Below are positions 1 to 5,994 of a stretch of 8,176 nucleotides of DNA, piece after piece. Numbering within the stretch: the first letter of the stretch is position 1; each line of letters starts with the position of its first letter. The translations under genes were made by a program, and so were the position numbers. The notes under the pieces are model-generated. The model made no database searches. It was not told where the DNA came from and worked only from the letters and a program-made list of their open reading frames with translations. Origin of the DNA: Zoogloea sp035335645 (lineage in GTDB: Bacteria > Pseudomonadota > Gammaproteobacteria > Burkholderiales > Rhodocyclaceae); NCBI GenBank assembly GCA_035335645.1, contig DAOQMM010000133.1, positions 1-8,176 of the forward strand, read 5' to 3'.

Positions 1-157
1 AGAAGACGTCGCTCATCTCCCGGTCGTAGTGCTGGCCGGTGTGGATGATCTTGAAGGTGAAACGGTCGGCCCGCGCCTGCAACGCCCGCACGATGGGCGC
101 GATCTTCATGAAGTTGGGACGCGCACCGGCGACGAGGTAGATCAGGGACTGGGACAT
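1..157 (-). CDS. wecB: UDP-N-acetylglucosamine 2-epimerase (non-hydrolysing), N-terminal part
   Basis: Only the first 52 codons lie in the window; the gene continues past the left edge. The translation starts MSQSLIYLVAGARPNFMKIA. It carries the family's N-terminal signature, GARPNFMKIAP at residues 11-21 and HTGQHYD at 39-45, just before an REMSDVF segment. In this family these residues form the first strand and loop of the Rossmann-like UDP-sugar-binding fold. The enzyme interconverts UDP-GlcNAc and UDP-ManNAc in the cytoplasm and supplies ManNAc or ManNAcA for capsule, O-antigen or enterobacterial-type antigens. The ATG at 155-157 is supported by a GGAG six bases upstream (complement of 164-167). 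The gene runs in the same direction as the rfb operon, 100 nt downstream of rfbC, so it probably belongs to the same polysaccharide locus. The exact paralogue (wecB, mnaA or a capsule-specific copy) cannot be told from the fragment. Confidence 0.88.
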   Translation of the reverse strand, partial: MSQSLIYLVAGARPNFMKIAPIVRALQARADRFTFKIIHTGQHYDREMSDVF

Positions 158-184
158 GCGGCACTCCGGGCGAACTAATGACAG

Positions 185-220
185 GCGCGCATTATCGCGC
201 GCTGATCATGACCGGCACAA
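185..220 (-). promoter_or_regulatory. Possible promoter of the wecB-type gene with GC palindrome around its -10
   Basis: Read on the minus strand, GATAAT (complement of 191-196) is a 5-of-6 match to a sigma70 -10 box. A weak TTGTGC (complement of 215-220) lies 18 bases upstream as a possible -35. The -10 is flanked by GCGCGC on each side, giving the 18-base inverted repeat GCGCGCGATAATGCGCGC at 185-202. It ends 27 bases before the epimerase start codon. The dyad could be an operator or simply GC-rich sequence. The 100-nt gap 158-257 between rfbC and the epimerase gene holds no credible ORF and no clear terminator. Confidence 0.4.
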
Positions 221-257
221 AGAAATAGTTGTCAGACTCTGTTCCCGCTCCGCCCGG

Positions 258-812
258 TCAGGCGAAGACCTCGCAGTCGGCCAGGCCCTTGCCGGCCACA
301 TCCTTGGCAGAGAGCTGCGGCGCGCCGTCGATCTGCGCGAGGGGCCACGCCACCCCCACGACCGGATCGTTCCAGAGCAGGCAGCGTTCGTGCTGCGGGG
401 CGTAGTAATCGGTGGTCTTGTAGAGGAAGTCGGCGCTGTCGCTGGTGACCAGGAAACCGTGGGCAAAACCCGGCGGGATCCACACCTGGCGCTGGTTTTC
501 TTCCGACAGCTCGACCCCCGCCCACAGCCCGAAGGTGGGCGAGGCCTTGCGCAGGTCTACCGCCACGTCGAAGACGCTGCCGCGCACCACGCGCACCAGC
601 TTGCCCTGGGCCTGCTGGATCTGGTAGTGCAGGCCGCGCAGCACGCCCTTGGCGGAGCGGGAGTGGTTGTCCTGCACGAAGTCCACGTCGAGACCGGTGA
701 GCTCGCGAAAGGTCCGGGCGTTGTAGCTCTCCATGAAGAAGCCACGGGCGTCGCCGAACACCTTGGGTTCGAGGATCAGCAGATCGGGGATGGCCGTTTG
801 GATGAGGTTCAT
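258..812 (-). CDS. rfbC: dTDP-4-dehydrorhamnose 3,5-epimerase (RmlC)
   Basis: A 184-residue protein, the usual length for RmlC. It catalyses the third step of dTDP-L-rhamnose synthesis, double epimerisation at C3 and C5 of dTDP-4-keto-6-deoxyglucose, in the cytoplasm. The cupin-fold family features are visible: FGDARGFFMESYN at 19-31, QDNHSRSAKGVLRGLHYQ at 47-64 with His62 as the likely catalytic base, Lys71 in QGKLVRV, WIPPGFAHGF at 111-120, and YKTTDYYAP at 131-139 with the conserved tyrosines. The C-terminal LSAKD ends at Asp171. The start at 812 is well supported: GGAGGG (complement of 817-822) lies 4 bases upstream, directly after the rfbA stop codon. Only 12 bases separate it from rfbA, so translational coupling is likely. 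It appears intact and is the last of the four rml genes. Confidence 0.97.
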   Translation of the reverse strand: MNLIQTAIPDLLILEPKVFGDARGFFMESYNARTFRELTGLDVDFVQDNHSRSAKGVLRGLHYQIQQAQGKLVRVVRGSVFDVAVDLRKASPTFGLWAGVELSEENQRQVWIPPGFAHGFLVTSDSADFLYKTTDYYAPQHERCLLWNDPVVGVAWPLAQIDGAPQLSAKDVAGKGLADCEVFA

Positions 813-824
813 CGGACCCTCCGG

Positions 825-1706
825 TCAGAAGACTTTTTCGTCGAGGATGCGCAGGAGGTACTGCCCGTAGCCATTCTTGGCGAGGGGCGCGGCGAGTTGC
901 TGGAGTCTGGCCGCGTCGATCCAGCCGGCGCGCCAGGCGATCTCTTCGGGGCAGGCGATCTTGAGGCCCTGGCGCTTCTCAAGGGTCTGGATGAACAGGC
1001 TGGCTTCGAGCAGGCTCTCGTGGGTGCCGGTGTCGAGCCAGGCGTGGCCGCGGCCCATGACCTGCACGTCGAGGGCCCCCCATTCCAGATATTGGCGGTT
1101 CACGTCGGTGATCTCCAGCTCGCCGCGGGGGCTGGGCTGGATGGCGCGGGCCACATCCACGACGCGCTGGTCGTAGAAGTAGAGGCCGGTGACGGCGTAG
1201 CGGCTCTTGGGCTGCCTGGGCTTTTCTTCGAGACTGACGGCGTGGCCCTGGGCGTCAAATTCGACGACGCCGTAACGCTCGGGGTCATGCACCGGATAGG
1301 CGAAGACGGTGGCGCCGTCGGTCCGGGCGCTGGCGGTGCGCAGATTGCTGCTGAAGTCGTGGCCGTAGAACAGGTTGTCACCGAGCACCAGGGCGCTGGG
1401 GGCATTGCCGACGAAGTCTGCGCCGATGATGAAGGCCTGGGCGAGGCCGTCCGGGCTGGGCTGGACGGCGTACTGGAGGTTGAGGCCCCACTGGCTGCCG
1501 TCGCCCAGCAGTTGCTGGAAGCGCGGAGTGTCCTGGGGCGTGGAGATGATCAGGATGTCGCGGATGCCCGCCAGCATGAGGGTGCTGAGGGGGTAGTAGA
1601 TCATCGGCTTGTCGTACACCGGGATGAGCTGCTTGGAGACGGCCAGGGTGGCCGGGTGCAGCCGGGTGCCGGAGCCGCCGGCGAGGATGATGCCTTTGCG
1701 TTGCAT
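825..1706 (-). CDS. rfbA: Glucose-1-phosphate thymidylyltransferase (RmlA)
   Basis: A 293-residue nucleotidyltransferase that joins glucose-1-phosphate and dTTP to give dTDP-glucose and pyrophosphate, the first step of dTDP-L-rhamnose synthesis. In this family dTDP-rhamnose feeds back on this step. The N-terminal signature GIILAGGSGTRLHP (5-18) with the downstream SKQLIPVYDKPM (24-35) is the nucleotide-binding and catalytic loop. Other family motifs are GLAQAFIIG (87-95), LGDN (108-111, Asp110 a likely metal ligand), LEEKP (159-163), EITDVN (198-203) and WLDTGTH (223-229, second likely metal ligand Asp225). The length matches the family and there is no frameshift. The ATG at 1704-1706 directly precedes the conserved start of the fold, 11 bases after the rfbD stop. 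Its ribosome-binding site is weak (a purine-rich GAGAAAG), which fits coupling to rfbD translation. Confidence 0.97.
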   Translation of the reverse strand: MQRKGIILAGGSGTRLHPATLAVSKQLIPVYDKPMIYYPLSTLMLAGIRDILIISTPQDTPRFQQLLGDGSQWGLNLQYAVQPSPDGLAQAFIIGADFVGNAPSALVLGDNLFYGHDFSSNLRTASARTDGATVFAYPVHDPERYGVVEFDAQGHAVSLEEKPRQPKSRYAVTGLYFYDQRVVDVARAIQPSPRGELEITDVNRQYLEWGALDVQVMGRGHAWLDTGTHESLLEASLFIQTLEKRQGLKIACPEEIAWRAGWIDAARLQQLAAPLAKNGYGQYLLRILDEKVF

Positions 1707-1717
1707 GGTGGTCTTTC

Positions 1718-2623
1718 TCAGTTCGAGTTCGGCAGGATTTCGGTGAGCATGCGTTCGACGCCCTGTTGCCAGTCAGGCAGGACGAGGCCGAAGGCATCGC
1801 GCAGCTTGCGGGTGTCGAGGCGCGAGTTGGCCGGGCGCTGGGCGGGGGTCGGGAAGGCGCTCGTGGGCACCGGGCGGATCGCGTCGGGTGCAACCCGGAT
1901 CGGCACGCCGCGGGCGCGGGCGAATTCGACGACGTGGCGGGCGTAGCCATGCCAGGTGGTCTCGCCCGCGGCCGCCAGGTGATAGGTGCCGGCCAGTTCG
2001 GGGCGGGCGAAGGTCATGCGCGCGGCGTGGGCGGTGACGTCGGCAAGGAGCTCGGCGCCGGTGGGGGCGCCATGCTGGTCGTCAACGACGCTCAGGGCGT
2101 CCCGCTCGACGGCCAGACGCAGCATGGTCCTGGCGAAGTTGCCGCCGCGGGCGGCATACACCCAGCTGGTACGGAAGATGAGGTGGCGGCAGCCGCTGTC
2201 GCGGATGAGGGTTTCCCCTTCGAGCTTGGTCCGGCCGTAGACGGAGAGGGGGCCGGTGGGGGCGCCTTCGGCCCACGGCGCGGTGCCGCGGCCGTCGAAG
2301 ACGTAATCGGTGGAGTAGTGGACGAGAAGCGCCCCGCAGGTGGCCGCCGCCCGTGCCAGCGCGCCGGGCGCGAGGGCGTTGATCGTGAAGGCCAGATCCG
2401 GCTCGCTTTCGGCCTTGTCCACCGCCGTGTGGGCGGCGGCATTGACGATGAGGTCCGGCGCCACGGCCCGCACGGTGGCGGCGAGGCCGTCCGGATCGGC
2501 CAGATCGCCGATCCACCCGCCATCGCCGTGACGATCCAGGGCGACGAGGTCACCGAGGGGGGCGAGACTGCGCTGGAGCTCCCAGCCGACCTGGCCGTTC
2601 TTGCCGAGGAGCAGGATCTTCAT
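1718..2623 (-). CDS. rfbD: dTDP-4-dehydrorhamnose reductase (RmlD)
   Basis: A 301-residue short-chain dehydrogenase/reductase of the extended type that carries out the last step, NAD(P)H-dependent reduction of dTDP-4-keto-L-rhamnose to dTDP-L-rhamnose. It shows the Rossmann motif GKNGQVGWELQ (7-17), NAAAHTAVDKAESEP (61-75), STDYVFDG (104-111), the catalytic Tyr129 and Lys133 of YGRTK, FRTSWVYA (150-157), and a C-terminal RPANSRLDT (263-271) followed by LPDWQ typical of the family. The start is chosen at MKILLLG by homology; a second ATG two codons upstream (start 2629, MPMKILL) is equally possible and better spaced from a GGAT. The open frame runs much further upstream into rfbB, but that extension lacks family similarity and is not coding. 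The gap to rfbB is 59 nt, the longest inside the rfb group. Confidence 0.96.
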   Translation of the reverse strand: MKILLLGKNGQVGWELQRSLAPLGDLVALDRHGDGGWIGDLADPDGLAATVRAVAPDLIVNAAAHTAVDKAESEPDLAFTINALAPGALARAAATCGALLVHYSTDYVFDGRGTAPWAEGAPTGPLSVYGRTKLEGETLIRDSGCRHLIFRTSWVYAARGGNFARTMLRLAVERDALSVVDDQHGAPTGAELLADVTAHAARMTFARPELAGTYHLAAAGETTWHGYARHVVEFARARGVPIRVAPDAIRPVPTSAFPTPAQRPANSRLDTRKLRDAFGLVLPDWQQGVERMLTEILPNSN

Positions 2624-2682
2624 GGGCATCACCGCTATCCGTGGTGGAAAAACTGACGTCCGGGCCGGGGCTCGCCCAGCGC

Positions 2683-3741
2683 TCAGCGTGCCGCGTAGTT
2701 CTGCTCGACCCAGTCCCGGTAGGCGCCGCTCTGCACGTGGGCGACCCAGTCCTGATGCGCCAGATACCACTCGACGGTCTTGCGGATGCCGGTATCGAAG
2801 GTCTCGGCGGGGCGCCAGCCCAGCTCGCGCTCGATCTTGCGGGCGTCGATGGCGTAGCGGCGGTCGTGGCCGGGACGGTCGGTGACGTAGGTGATCAGGC
2901 GTGCGTAGGAACCGGCCGGGTCGGGCTTGAGTTCGTCGAGGAGGGCGCACAGGGTGCGCACGATCTCGATGTTGGGCTTCTCGTTCCAGCCGCCCACGTT
3001 ATACACCTCGCCAGGTTGCCCTTTTTCGAGGATGGCGCGGATCGCGGAGCAGTGGTCGGTGACGTACAGCCAGTCGCGGATCTGCATGCCGTCGCCGTAC
3101 ACGGGCAGGGGCTTGCCGGCCAGGGCGTTGGCGATCATCAGCGGGATGAGCTTTTCCGGGAAGTGGTAGGGCCCGTAGTTGTTGGAGCAGTTGCTGGTGG
3201 TGACGGGCAGGCCGTAGGTGTGATGCCAGGCGCGCACGAGGTGGTCGGAGGCGGCCTTGCTGGCGGAGTAGGGGCTGTTGGGTTCGTAGGTCTTGGTCTC
3301 GGTGAAGGCCGGGTCCGTGGGACCGAGGGAGCCGTAGACCTCGTCGGTGCTCACGTGGTGGAAGCGGAAGTCGGCCTTGGCGGCGCCTTCGAGGCCGTTC
3401 CAGTGGGCGCGGGCCGCTTCGAGCAGGGTGAAGGTGCCGGTGACGTTGGTGCGCATGAATTCGCCGGGGCCGTGGATGCTGCGGTCCACGTGGCTTTCGG
3501 CGGCGAAATGGACGATCGCACGGGGCTGGTGTTCGGCCAGCAGGCGGTCGATGAGGGGGCGGTCGCAGATGTCGCCCTGCACGAAGACGTGACGGGGGTC
3601 GCCCTTCAGGGAGGCGAGGTTCTCAAGGTTGCCCGCGTAGGTGAGGGCGTCGAGATTGACCACCGGCTCGTCGCACGTGGCGAGCCAGTCCAGAACGAAG
3701 TTGGCACCGATGAAACCGGCGCCGCCGGTGACGAGAATCAT
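2683..3741 (-). CDS. rfbB: dTDP-glucose 4,6-dehydratase (RmlB)
   Basis: A 352-residue NAD+-dependent dehydratase that converts dTDP-glucose to dTDP-4-keto-6-deoxyglucose, the second pathway step. It has the N-terminal dinucleotide-binding motif TGGAGFIG (5-12), HFAAESHVDRSI (78-89), the catalytic triad region STDEVYG (131-137; Thr132, Asp133, Glu134), YSASK (158-162; Tyr158 and Lys162), SNCSNNYGPYHFPEKLIP (183-200), and DWLYVTDH (223-230). The RPGHDRRYAID (289-299) and LGWRP (307-311) segments are typical of RmlB. The frame is open 15 codons further upstream, but the start at 3741 places MILVTGGAGFIG at the N-terminus as in the family and has AAGGA six bases upstream. It is the first gene of the leftward rfb operon and is divergent from the GGDEF gene. 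Confidence 0.97.
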   Translation of the reverse strand: MILVTGGAGFIGANFVLDWLATCDEPVVNLDALTYAGNLENLASLKGDPRHVFVQGDICDRPLIDRLLAEHQPRAIVHFAAESHVDRSIHGPGEFMRTNVTGTFTLLEAARAHWNGLEGAAKADFRFHHVSTDEVYGSLGPTDPAFTETKTYEPNSPYSASKAASDHLVRAWHHTYGLPVTTSNCSNNYGPYHFPEKLIPLMIANALAGKPLPVYGDGMQIRDWLYVTDHCSAIRAILEKGQPGEVYNVGGWNEKPNIEIVRTLCALLDELKPDPAGSYARLITYVTDRPGHDRRYAIDARKIERELGWRPAETFDTGIRKTVEWYLAHQDWVAHVQSGAYRDWVEQNYAAR

Positions 3742-3747
3742 GCAGGA

Positions 3748-3752
3748 TCCTT
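3748..3752 (-). promoter_or_regulatory. Ribosome-binding site that decides the rfbB start
   Basis: AAGGA on the minus strand lies six bases before the ATG at 3739-3741. This supports the MILVTGG start over the longer frame beginning at 3786. Confidence 0.65.
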
Positions 3753-3812
3753 GCGAGTCAGAAATAACGGAAAGCGGGCAGTCCACCCCATCCAGGCGGG
3801 CGCCAGCCCGTG

Positions 3813-3818
3813 ATTATG
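3813..3818 (-). promoter_or_regulatory. Possible -10 box of the rfb operon
   Basis: CATAAT on the minus strand, a 5-of-6 match to TATAAT, about 70 bases upstream of the rfbB start codon. No good -35 hexamer is seen 16-18 bases upstream, so the assignment rests mainly on the -10 and its position in the divergent gap. Confidence 0.4.
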
Positions 3819-3967
3819 ACACCGCCGCCGCTCTGCCTGACGGGCTTTTCCGGACTCGCCCACTTCTCTCCTCAATGTCGGCCCGATCGTGGCCGTAGAC
3901 CGGAGGAACACCGCCCGCCGCACCGGAACCGGGGCCCCGTGCGCGCACCGTCCAGGAGTCGATCAGG

Positions 3968-5932
3968 ATGCCCTTTTCCGCCCCCCGCCCCTTCAGCTGG
4001 AAGCAGGCCAGCGTCGTCGTCCCGACGCTGATCGCGCTGCTGCTCGCGCTTGTGGGGGTGTCTCAGGGACTCCACCGCCTGACCCAGGAGAAGGAGCAGG
4101 ATCAAGCCCTCGATTTCGCCTACCGCTCTGCGGAGATGCATTTCCAGATCGGCGAGCGCTTCAAGGCCTATCGCCAGGTGCTACGCGGCGCGCGGGCGCT
4201 GTTTGCGGCCTCTGAACGAGTGTCCCGCAGCGAATGGAAGGCCTATGCCCGCGAACTGCGTCTGGATACGGAATTTCCGGGCATTCAAGGGGTCGGCTTC
4301 GCCCTGTCGGTCGCTGCGGCACATCAGGGCGCCCACGAACAGGCGGTCCGTGAAGAGGGGTTTGCCGACTACCGCATCAGCCCGCCGGGTGAGCGCGCGG
4401 AGTACGCGCCCATCGTCTATCTCGAACCCTTCGACTGGCGCAACCGCCGCGCCTTCGGCTACGACATGCTGTCCGAGCCGGTGCGCCGCACCGCCATGCT
4501 ACGGACCCGCAGCCTCGGTCTCGCCACCCTGTCGGGCAAGGTCCGGCTGGTGCAGGAGACCGAGACCGACCCGCAGGCCGGCGTGCTCCTGTACCTGCCG
4601 GTCTTCCGCAACGGCACCTCGCCCGCCACCCCGGCCCAGCGGGAAGAGGCCTTCGTCGGCTGGGTGTACAGCCCGATCCGGATGAAGGATCTGATCACCG
4701 GCACCCTCGGCAACACGCCGGACCGGATCCGGCTGCGCATCTTCGATGGCGAATCCCGGACGGCGGAGGCCCTGCTCTTCGACAGCCACCCGGAACTCGC
4801 ACAGGTGGGGCGCTTTCAGGCCACCTACGTGCTGGAACTGGATGGTCGCACCTGGACCCTCGCCTTCGAGAGCACCCCCGCCTTCAGCATGGGAAAGACC
4901 GTGGATACGGTGGAAGCCACGTCCGTGGTCCTGATCGGCGCGCTCATCGTGCTGCTCACCGCCTCCTTCGCGGGCGCTCGCCAGCGCGCCCTGGACCTGG
5001 ACCGCATCGGCGCCTCCCTGCGTGCCAGCGAAGCCCGCTACAGCACCCTGGTCAATCTCTCGCGGGACGGCATCGCCGCCGTCGACGGCGGCCTGCGCTT
5101 CACCTTCGTGAACCCCCGACTCGCCGAGCTGCTCGGTCACCCGGCCGACGCCCTGCTCGGACGCCGTCTCGACAGCCTGTGGCCAGCGCCCGACGAGCCC
5201 CGCAGCCGGACGCTCATCCGCCGCCTGCACCGGGGCGAAGGCGCAACCTACGAGCAGGAGCTGATCGGCGCCCGCGGCGCGGCCGTCACGACCCAGATCA
5301 GCGACGCACCGCTGCTCGGCCGCAATGGTGCGCTCCTCAGCGTCATCGTCACCGTCACGGACATCTCCGAACGCAAGGAATCGGAGCAGCGCATCCGCTA
5401 TCTGGCGACCCATGACGCGCTCACCGGACTGGCCAATCGCACGATGTTCCTGGAACTCATGGACGCCAGCCTGCGCCTGACGAGCCGGCGCGGCACGCGT
5501 CTGGCGGTCTTCTTCCTGGACCTGGACGGCTTCAAGGCCGTGAATGACCGCCTCGGCCACCACGCTGGCGACCAGCTGCTGGTCGCCACCGCCCGCCGCA
5601 TCCGCGCCTGCCTGCGGGCCAGCGATCACCTGGCCCGCCAGGGCGGGGACGAATTCCTGGCGCTGATCCACGACGTGGCCGGCGCCGACGAGGCCGTCGC
5701 GGTCGCCCGCAAGATCCACCAGAGCCTCGAAGAGCCCTTCGACCTGCCGGAAGGCCGCGCCCTGATCTCGGTCAGCATCGGCATCGCCCTCTTTCCGGTG
5801 GATGGCACCGACATCGACACCCTCACCCGCCAGGCCGACTCGGCCATGTACCAGGCCAAGGCCGGCGGTCGCAACGGCATCCGCCTGGCTGGCGAGCCCG
5901 TCCCGCCCGAGGCGCCGCAGCAGGGTTCATGA
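3968..5932 (+). CDS. Membrane CHASE-PAS-GGDEF protein, probable diguanylate cyclase
   Basis: A 654-residue sensor enzyme expected to make cyclic di-GMP from two GTP at the inner membrane. Domain order: a short cytoplasmic N-terminus; a hydrophobic segment at about 14-31; a periplasmic CHASE sensor at about 85-300, recognisable by FPGIQGVGFA (103-112), EYAPIVYLEPFDWRNRRAFGYD (145-166), LSGKVRLVQE (188-197) and GVLLYLPVF (205-213); a second membrane segment at about 317-336; a PAS domain at about 350-470; and a GGDEF domain at about 475-640. The GGDEF active site is intact (GGDEF, 559-563), with likely metal ligand Asp518 in FFLDLDGFK. An RxxD motif (Arg550, Asp553) lies five residues before it, the product-inhibition I-site. 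There is no EAL or HD-GYP domain. The CHASE ligand is unknown. The start has AGGAG nine bases upstream and precedes the first membrane segment sensibly. The gene is divergent from rfbB and only 62 nt upstream of pyk. Confidence 0.93.
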   Translation: MPFSAPRPFSWKQASVVVPTLIALLLALVGVSQGLHRLTQEKEQDQALDFAYRSAEMHFQIGERFKAYRQVLRGARALFAASERVSRSEWKAYARELRLDTEFPGIQGVGFALSVAAAHQGAHEQAVREEGFADYRISPPGERAEYAPIVYLEPFDWRNRRAFGYDMLSEPVRRTAMLRTRSLGLATLSGKVRLVQETETDPQAGVLLYLPVFRNGTSPATPAQREEAFVGWVYSPIRMKDLITGTLGNTPDRIRLRIFDGESRTAEALLFDSHPELAQVGRFQATYVLELDGRTWTLAFESTPAFSMGKTVDTVEATSVVLIGALIVLLTASFAGARQRALDLDRIGASLRASEARYSTLVNLSRDGIAAVDGGLRFTFVNPRLAELLGHPADALLGRRLDSLWPAPDEPRSRTLIRRLHRGEGATYEQELIGARGAAVTTQISDAPLLGRNGALLSVIVTVTDISERKESEQRIRYLATHDALTGLANRTMFLELMDASLRLTSRRGTRLAVFFLDLDGFKAVNDRLGHHAGDQLLVATARRIRACLRASDHLARQGGDEFLALIHDVAGADEAVAVARKIHQSLEEPFDLPEGRALISVSIGIALFPVDGTDIDTLTRQADSAMYQAKAGGRNGIRLAGEPVPPEAPQQGS

Positions 5933-5940
5933 TTCGCGCC

Positions 5941-5946
5941 TAGAAT
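5941..5946 (+). promoter_or_regulatory. Possible -10 box upstream of pyruvate kinase
   Basis: TAGAAT, a 5-of-6 match to TATAAT, lies 48 bases before the pyk start and just after the GGDEF stop codon. A second candidate, CATAAT, lies at 5968-5973. Neither has a recognisable -35, so transcription could also come through from the GGDEF gene. No terminator is visible between the two genes. Confidence 0.4.
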
Positions 5947-5994
5947 CACGTCCGCATCGACCACAACCATAATCTGTCATCGCCTGGAGACGCC

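Larger units (their letters stand above)
3742..3967. other. Divergent intergenic region between rfbB and the GGDEF gene
   Basis: 226 nt with no credible gene. It must hold the leftward promoter of the rfb operon and a rightward promoter for the GGDEF gene. Visible items are the CATAAT element for rfbB and a short dyad, CGGGC-GCCA-GCCCG, at 3797-3810 that would lie in the rfb leader. AGGAG at 3954-3958 lies nine bases before the GGDEF start. I could not find a convincing -10/-35 pair on the plus strand. Short frames here, such as the seven-codon ATG frame starting near 3868, have no support. Confidence 0.6.

Noticed and set aside
156..1946. A 596-codon plus-strand open frame opposite rfbC and rfbA
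   Set aside because: It lies antisense to two certain genes, has low-complexity Gly/Ala/Val/Glu-rich translation with no recognisable motif, and is the expected product of GC-biased third positions on the other strand.
2624..2682. Possible terminator between rfbB and rfbD (GC-rich stretch followed by five T on the minus strand at 2648-2652)
   Set aside because: The best stem is only about four base pairs with an awkward loop and the T-run is short and displaced, so a read-through operon gap is more likely.
2624..2950. N-terminal extension of rfbD overlapping the end of rfbB
   Set aside because: The extra residues are Arg/Pro-rich shadow of rfbB; RmlD proteins begin at the MKILLLG-type sequence.
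3742..3786. Fifteen-codon N-terminal extension of rfbB
   Set aside because: It has no family similarity, would place the Rossmann motif too far from the N-terminus, and a good ribosome-binding site lies just before the internal start at 3741.
2641..3813. A 390-codon plus-strand open frame opposite rfbB
   Set aside because: Antisense shadow of a clear RmlB gene, with a Gly/Val/Ala-rich translation and no domain signature.
4499..5719. A 406-codon minus-strand open frame opposite the GGDEF gene
   Set aside because: The plus strand carries unmistakable CHASE, PAS and GGDEF motifs over the same stretch; the antisense product shows none.
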